From NCBI GenBank assembly GCA_035502655.1, contig DATJUF010000236.1, positions 1 to 11,393 on the forward strand: 11,393 nt of DNA, written 5' to 3'. Both the position numbers and the translations under genes were made by a program. The notes under the pieces were generated by a model that worked only from the letters and a program-made list of their open reading frames with translations, made no database searches and had not been told where the DNA came from. Positions within the stretch are counted from its first letter, which is position 1. Each line of letters begins with the position of its first letter. Shown here in pieces: positions 8,101-11,393 of the stretch. The DNA comes from DATJUF01 sp035502655. Its GTDB lineage: Bacteria; Desulfobacterota; Binatia; Binatales; Binataceae.

Positions 8101-8201
8101 GCGGCTTCGTTACGATAAACAATTCCGACGGCTGCTCCTGAGATAAGGATCAGGACCAGGCAACTTACCAGGAGAATGCGAACAATTCTTATCCGACCCA
8201 C
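5172..8201 (-). CDS. AsmA-like envelope protein with AsmA C-terminal region
   Basis: The 1009-residue product is a membrane-anchored member of the AsmA/YhdP/TamB group, whose long beta-groove proteins span the periplasm and support phospholipid transport to the outer membrane. One N-terminal transmembrane helix at about 8-28 is preceded by basic residues. A long, beta-rich periplasmic part rich in short hydrophobic strands follows. The AsmA-type C-terminal region lies in about 825-980, recognisable by GTISLQVSHG, the INLKNWL helix, the AGVPFDTITADFKGHNG turn and the KIPLVGKNIAEGTDD segment. Translation starts at a GTG: no in-frame ATG lies just upstream, and this start puts the basic and hydrophobic anchor at the very N-terminus. 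The gene begins 39 bases after typA. The family assignment is good. Which of the AsmA paralogues it matches, and its lipid cargo, cannot be told from sequence. Confidence 0.8.
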   Translation of the reverse strand: MGRIRIVRILLVSCLVLILISGAAVGIVYRNEAALIRIILARIDSSTGYNIVPAGVGVSFRSHLQVTLERPRVYKDSKEVAHLADVRVLVSYHQILTSNGLPLRDLRLDGLVARVPPAAAVAAGYTIPRPGVAGMHTVLRALQAIGEFSSRITLFNAELEDPAGQTIIDHFNLVASREHRRILHSPWLVNYDGYWRYSPLGGFHLSGAAHLETAKQAVTGVLWSGVLWFWDLNLNLAAIHGVAFTGAIQGKLRVVLEPDGTVNGQVQAGVRDGIINGRAFVHPLALGSFSLLANYDVSQPLFRLYRVQVTQSQNPVLSGSCTITNPYDPKRRADLRISGIKVSTSQLASYLQAIRATPRTLINAAKRIDSGSLAIEQAQLGPQAPISDWTLAIVRDNLKLSVIIRDAGFDLTDPALPNLPPVRHFEAGVIYRRGSIQITQGSAVLGQSSFSEINGQARVAHAPRWLPYSVRFKSILDFGELYTFAAPMLKQRAPQISGRIENIQGSGALWMQASGSLKDLAWSEPHDYRAVLEPNRIQFGIKGIPQRLGLVTGKVIVTRGQVQIDNLLAAPSNHNGGDVLLNGTVVTGAASPIVHHLTVELHQLRADQWVPLLVSRDDLSVDGELGGKLTANSDPSGDWPPVITGVVTLSHGQVQPGFMRSPMIVSTGSLSLDGKGLVFNLPAALLEGHPMDFKLTLADFAHPALKIDASLTSFDFEVLRFIRLPWSPKTPVNFFPLPVSGHVEAVTANFDKLQMSNVSTDFSRANDHWLVNNFKANSLGGKIALNVSGVSANEWINARGSVTGINTASIGTLMDESHPALSGALDGNFNIWGNTDTDFFHTLNGTISLQVSHGLVRRLALLTRILSFINLKNWLTAHLPNPRIAGVPFDTITADFKGHNGNMYTGNFRLNGPLMLISAKGNLNLGENTMNMEIGLIPFVTYNWLLTKIPLVGKNIAEGTDDLLAAYFHVYGPFANPKVIPKPITSVAEFLAKTLSLPINIIRPNTINP

Positions 8202-8240
8202 TTTTCGGATGTCCCGCGAAAAGCGGTGGATGGGCCGGCT

Positions 8241-10091
8241 TCAGTCGCCTTCGGCGATTTCGGGCTGAGCGGCGTCGGTCCAGCCGGCGCGATGCTTGCT
8301 GCGCAGCGCCGTGCGGAGAATCCGGTTGCGCATCCGCACCGATTTCGGCGTCAATTCAACCAGCTCCTCGTCATCGATCCATTCAAGTGCGGTGTCGAGC
8401 GTCATCACGCGAGGTGGCGTTAGCCTGATCGCCTCATCGTGACCGGCCGCGCGTATATTCGTGAGCTTCTTTTCGCGGCAGACGTTGATCGGCAGGTTCG
8501 TCTCGCGCGAATATTCCCCGACGATCATGCCTTCGTAGACTGGCTCACCCGCTCCGATAAAGAAACGCCCGCGTTCCTGCAAATGAAACAAGGCGTAACC
8601 GCTGGCGACGCCTTCACGATCAGAAATCATCGCACCGTTCTGCCGCGAGCGAATTGTCCCCGCCCACGGGCCGTAGCCATTAAAGATTGAATGAAGCACG
8701 CCCAAACCGCGAGTCTCAGCGAGGAAACGTCCGCGAAAGCCGATGAGTCCACGCGCCGGCACATCATATTCCAGGCGCACGCGCCCGCTCGCATGGGTCA
8801 CCATAGTGCGCATCTTGCCCTTGCGCGCCGACAAGAGCTGCGTGACCGTGCCGATATATTCCTCGGGAATATCGGCCAACAGGAATTCCATCGGTTCATG
8901 GATCGCGCCATCAACCTGGCGGGTCAGCACCGTGGGTTTGGAAACTTGCAGTTCATAGCCCTCGCGCCGCATCGTTTCGAGGATTACCGCAAGTTGCAAT
9001 TCGCCTCGGCCCATCACGCGCCATGAATCAGCGCTTAGCTGCTCGATTCTGATGCTGACATTACGGCGTGACTCGAACAGGATTCTCTCGCCGAGCTTGC
9101 GCGACGTTACGAATTCTCCTTCCCGTCCCGCCCAAGGCGAGTTGTTCACCAGAAACGTCATCGCGACCGTCGGTTCATCAATCCGGATAGCAGGCAACGG
9201 CCGTGGATTCTCGAGGTCGGCAATCGTGTCGCCGATCTCGATATCCTCGATTCCGGCAATCATCACAATGTCGCCCGCGCGGCTCTCCTCGATTTCGACC
9301 CGCTTAAGCCCACGCCATCCATAAAGGCGAGCAATCTTGCAGGTGGCCTGGCTACCTTCGGCGCGGCATAGCGAATAGCTGCTGCCGGCTCGTAGCACGC
9401 CCGCGATAATGCGGCCGACCGCCAGCCGTCCAACGTAATCGTCGTAGTCCAGATTGTTCGCTTGAAACTGCACCGATGCGTCCAGATCGACTTCAGGCCC
9501 CGGCAGATGCTCCACGATGGTCTCGTATAATGGGCGCAGGTCAATCCCTTCGTCACCGAGCCGGGTTACTGCGGTACCGCGCCGCGCGTTGGTATACAGC
9601 ACGGGGAAATCAAGCTGGTTTTCGCCCGCGTCGAGATCGATAAACAGGTCGTAGACCTCGTCAAGTACCTCGGGCGCGCGAGCGTCCGCGCGATCAATCT
9701 TGTTAATGCAAAGGATCGCAGGCAGCCGCGCCTCAAGCGCTTTTTTTAGAACGAAACGGGTTTGTGGCAACGGTCCTTCACACGCGTCGACCAGCAACAG
9801 GATACCGTCTACCATCGACAGCGTGCGTTCGACCTCACCGCCAAAATCCGCATGGCCAGGAGTATCGACTATATTGATGCGCGTATCGCCCCAAACGATC
9901 GAGGTGTTTTTTGCCATGATCGTGATGCCGCGCTCGCGTTCGAGAGCGAACGAATCCATTACGCGATCAACCATCTGCTCGTTGGCGCGAAAGACGCCCG
10001 ATTGACGCAGCAGCGCGTCCACCAGCGTGGTCTTCCCATGATCAACATGGGCAACAATGGCAAGGTTACGAATATCCTGGCGTCGCATCAT
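8241..10091 (-). CDS. typA: Ribosome-associated translational GTPase TypA/BipA
   Basis: TypA/BipA is an EF-G-like GTPase that binds the 70S ribosome and supports ribosome assembly and stress or cold adaptation. The 616-residue length is typical. GTPase motifs are clear: G1 AHVDHGKTT at 14-22, G2 RERGITI at 52-58, G3 DTPGH at 76-80, G4 NKID at 130-133 and G5 TNAR at 167-170, where most relatives have SA rather than NA. EF-G-like domains follow, with GRGELQLAVILETMRREGYE at 361-380. The TypA-specific C-terminal segment contains KKLTNIRAAGHDE at 541-553, which separates it from LepA and EF-G. Two ATG codons stand in tandem at the start, and no clear Shine-Dalgarno sequence precedes them. A promoter and hairpin are proposed in the preceding gap. 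The AsmA-like gene follows by 39 bases. Confidence 0.95.
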   Translation of the reverse strand: MMRRQDIRNLAIVAHVDHGKTTLVDALLRQSGVFRANEQMVDRVMDSFALERERGITIMAKNTSIVWGDTRINIVDTPGHADFGGEVERTLSMVDGILLLVDACEGPLPQTRFVLKKALEARLPAILCINKIDRADARAPEVLDEVYDLFIDLDAGENQLDFPVLYTNARRGTAVTRLGDEGIDLRPLYETIVEHLPGPEVDLDASVQFQANNLDYDDYVGRLAVGRIIAGVLRAGSSYSLCRAEGSQATCKIARLYGWRGLKRVEIEESRAGDIVMIAGIEDIEIGDTIADLENPRPLPAIRIDEPTVAMTFLVNNSPWAGREGEFVTSRKLGERILFESRRNVSIRIEQLSADSWRVMGRGELQLAVILETMRREGYELQVSKPTVLTRQVDGAIHEPMEFLLADIPEEYIGTVTQLLSARKGKMRTMVTHASGRVRLEYDVPARGLIGFRGRFLAETRGLGVLHSIFNGYGPWAGTIRSRQNGAMISDREGVASGYALFHLQERGRFFIGAGEPVYEGMIVGEYSRETNLPINVCREKKLTNIRAAGHDEAIRLTPPRVMTLDTALEWIDDEELVELTPKSVRMRNRILRTALRSKHRAGWTDAAQPEIAEGD

Positions 10092-10106
10092 CTATGCTTG
10101 GATACT

Positions 10107-10131
10107 AAAAGCGCGGCCTGTGGTGGCCGCG
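10107..10131 (-). terminator. GC-rich hairpin followed by TTTT just upstream of typA
   Basis: On the minus strand CGCGGCC (10131-10125) pairs perfectly with GGCCGCG (10118-10112) around a 6-base loop. One base later a TTTT run follows (10110-10107). This is the shape of a factor-independent terminator, though the T run is short. It would end transcripts from pgl/DUF2939, or act as an attenuator because it lies only 15 bases before the typA ATG. Confidence 0.5.
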
Positions 10132-10139
10132 TAACGCAT

Positions 10140-10169
10140 AGTTTACTCGTCGCAAAACCCAGAGTAAAC
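10140..10169 (-). promoter_or_regulatory. Inverted repeat coinciding with a candidate typA promoter
   Basis: GTTTACTC and GAGTAAAC are perfect 8-bp inverted arms (10162-10169 and 10141-10148 on the window) separated by 13 bases. Read on the minus strand, TTTACT (10168-10163) and TAAACT (10145-10140) are each 4 of 6 matches to -35 and -10 elements with an exact 17-base spacer. Both hexamers therefore lie in the arms. A dimeric regulator on this repeat would cover the promoter. Transcription would start near 10133, at the edge of the GC-rich hairpin. Confidence 0.4.
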
Positions 10170-10209
10170 GTATCCCATGACGAGAGGCGCTGATTTTCCA
10201 GCACACATC

Positions 10210-10243
10210 CTATCATTAACCAGCCATTGATAGAGCGTTAATG
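10210..10243 (-). repeat. Two overlapping, mutually exclusive inverted repeats after the DUF2939 stop
   Basis: CTATCA (10210-10215) complements TGATAG (10228-10233), and CATTAAC (10214-10220) complements GTTAATG (10237-10243). The two pairings share CA at 10214-10215 and interleave, so only one hairpin can form at a time. They begin directly after the stop codon of the DUF2939 gene on the minus strand. No T run follows, so a role in 3'-end stability or switching is only a possibility. Confidence 0.3.
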
Positions 10244-10858
10244 CTATGGACCAGGAGTCGGAGCAGTCGCGCCGCCCTCCGACGGTATCGATTCGCTGGG
10301 CGGCGAATTCACCCGATCCTCCTGCTGCCGCTGGAGTTTCTCCAGCAATTGCTTGACATTATCCACCGCGACGATTTTCCACACACCTTCCTCACGCGCC
10401 AGCCTCACACCCCATACCTGACCTTTATTATCAATCCAGCGCGTGTAGGCAGCGTCGTCATTGCGGTGAAGCATCATGATCGCCCCAAACGCTGCGGCGG
10501 GGGGAATCTGCACTTGTTTAGCCCCGTTATCAACCTGCTGGACGGCCCACGACTGGAGCAGTGATGCCATCGGACCCGAAAGCAGCCTAACGACCCCGTT
10601 ACCTACCAACGAGCCCAAAAAATTGCTCGGGCCACTGTTCGATCCGTTCTGATCCTCAACCATCTCAGAGCCGGCATGTTGAACGACGGCTTGGAAATCG
10701 ACGTAGCGGGCTGCACCGGCACCGTCGCGCGCGTCAACTGCTTGCTTCAATTTGAGGATTGTCCAGGAGGGGGTTTGCGGCAGGTAGAAAATTGCCCAAG
10801 CGGCTACGGCAACGGCAATCAGTATCGCTGTCCAGTGGCGAAGAGCAAAGCGAGCCAT
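10244..10858 (-). CDS. DUF2939-type membrane-anchored protein of unknown function
   Basis: The 204-residue product resembles DUF2939 proteins, for which no molecular function is known to me. One hydrophobic segment at about 8-26 follows basic residues and would anchor it in the inner membrane, or act as an uncleaved signal, with the rest outside the cytoplasm. The family-like part follows at once: SWTILKLKQAVDARDGAGAARYVDF at about 31-55. A central Gly/Ser/Asn-rich stretch covers about 62-90. A second folded segment (131-168) ends in EEGVWKIVAVDN. The tail from 181 on is Ser/Pro/Gly-rich and probably disordered. The gene lies 91 bases after pgl and 152 bases before typA. It is probably expressed with pgl and separated from typA by the hairpin at 10107-10131. 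Confidence 0.7.
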   Translation of the reverse strand: MARFALRHWTAILIAVAVAAWAIFYLPQTPSWTILKLKQAVDARDGAGAARYVDFQAVVQHAGSEMVEDQNGSNSGPSNFLGSLVGNGVVRLLSGPMASLLQSWAVQQVDNGAKQVQIPPAAAFGAIMMLHRNDDAAYTRWIDNKGQVWGVRLAREEGVWKIVAVDNVKQLLEKLQRQQEDRVNSPPSESIPSEGGATAPTPGP

Positions 10859-10949
10859 CCGTCCATTGTGACGAGCGCAGCATGAAGTGTTAAGCGGCGG
10901 TGCCTGAGAGGCAAGCGCGTATCGCCGAACGGCTCAGCAACGGGCCTGC

Positions 10950-11393
10950 TCAAGTGATTTTGCTGGCAGCCGCGCGGTCAAGCAGCCAAATCAACGCTCC
11001 AGTTGCCGGTGTGATTAGCTGCGCTGGAAACTCGTCGGGGTTCCTCGGACCCTTGAGTACATTCCACACCGCTTGCGCCTTTGAGGCACCGCTGACGAGG
11101 AAGATCACATTCGCCGCGTGATTGAAGACCGGCGCCGTCAAGGTTACGCGATGACGCTCTGTAGAGTCATCAACTTCCACCGCGGATACCCGCCGTTGTG
11201 TTTCATGCAGCACCGGGTTGTGCGGAAAGAGCGATGCAGTATGAGAATTGTCGCCCAATCCCATCAACGCCAAGTCGAAAGTTGGGATGCCCGCCGAACC
11301 AAAGTGATTAGTGATTTCCTGTTCATAAGCCTGGGCCGCCACAGCCGGTTGGTCTTCACCGCGAATCCGATGAACCTGCGACGGCTTGATCGG
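10950..11393 (-). CDS. pgl: 6-phosphogluconolactonase, C-terminal part (N-terminus beyond the window)
   Basis: Pgl hydrolyses 6-phosphogluconolactone to 6-phosphogluconate in the oxidative pentose phosphate pathway. The open frame runs off the window edge, leaving 147 residues of a family usually 230-260 long, so roughly the first hundred residues are missing. The visible part begins in the PSQVHRIRGED region and continues through AAQAYEQEI. It then reaches the signature FDLALMGLGDNSHTASLFPHN, where NS replaces the common DG before the conserved His. The end has the expected FLVSGASKAQAVWNVL, FPAQLITP and WLLDRAAA segments. A GTG at 11342 lies inside the gene and is not the start. Pgl of the DevB/SOL type, not the beta-propeller type, is indicated. 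Neighbouring zwf or gnd genes, if any, would lie outside. Confidence 0.9.
   Translation of the reverse strand, partial: PIKPSQVHRIRGEDQPAVAAQAYEQEITNHFGSAGIPTFDLALMGLGDNSHTASLFPHNPVLHETQRRVSAVEVDDSTERHRVTLTAPVFNHAANVIFLVSGASKAQAVWNVLKGPRNPDEFPAQLITPATGALIWLLDRAAASKIT

Noticed and set aside
10891..10920. TGCCTGAGAGGCA motif resembling the CTGAGA part of a TPP riboswitch in the gap after pgl
   Set aside because: The second conserved half of the riboswitch is absent, and the site is only a 5-bp, 3-loop hairpin located between pgl and the DUF2939 gene, which has no thiamine link.
11340..11342. GTG as a possible start codon of the Pgl protein
   Set aside because: The reading frame stays open to the window edge and the upstream residues (PSQVHRIRGED) match the family, so the gene is truncated by the window and not short.
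1..11393. CRISPR arrays, tRNA or rRNA genes, insertion sequences, phage or toxin-antitoxin genes
   Set aside because: No regularly spaced repeats, RNA-gene signatures, transposase-like frames or terminal inverted repeats were seen; intergenic space is under about 200 bases everywhere.

Overview
The window reads as ordinary chromosome from a diderm (Gram-negative type) bacterium, moderately GC-rich and tightly packed. The diderm call rests on a 1009-residue AsmA-like envelope protein, since that family works between inner and outer membranes. Housekeeping genes (pth, hisC, cutA, typA, pgl) dominate. The biphenyl-diol-dioxygenase-like protein points to a free-living proteobacterium or related lineage able to use aromatic compounds. 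I cannot fix the phylum from sequence alone; Deltaproteobacteria or Binatota is only a guess. No tRNA, rRNA, CRISPR array, insertion sequence or phage gene is visible.

Left region (1-2866). A ketopantoate reductase family gene (panE/apbA type, + strand) meets a Dam-family (D12 class) DNA adenine methyltransferase (- strand) tail to tail, with a 6-base overlap containing both stop codons. The methyltransferase diverges from a two-domain extradiol dioxygenase (VOC superfamily, + strand) across a 200-base gap. That gap holds a strong Shine-Dalgarno sequence, a candidate promoter, several inverted repeats and a GATC site. No restriction partner and no other aromatic-pathway gene is seen here.

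Central and right region (2931-11393). Everything is on the minus strand. Read in transcription order it is pgl (cut by the window edge), a DUF2939 membrane-anchored protein, typA/bipA, the AsmA-like gene, cutA, hisC and pth. From typA to pth the gaps are only 14-69 bases, so one long transcript is plausible. A 152-base gap before typA carries a GC-rich hairpin followed by TTTT and an inverted repeat that spans a candidate promoter, so typA probably starts its own unit. The functions (ribosome-associated GTPase, envelope lipid homeostasis, metal-tolerance family protein, histidine synthesis, peptidyl-tRNA recycling) do not form one pathway, so this is best seen as a mixed housekeeping operon.

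I found no convincing new biological system. The points most worth a second look are the regulatory layouts upstream of the dioxygenase and of typA, the solitary adenine methyltransferase, and a changed substrate-binding motif in Pth.
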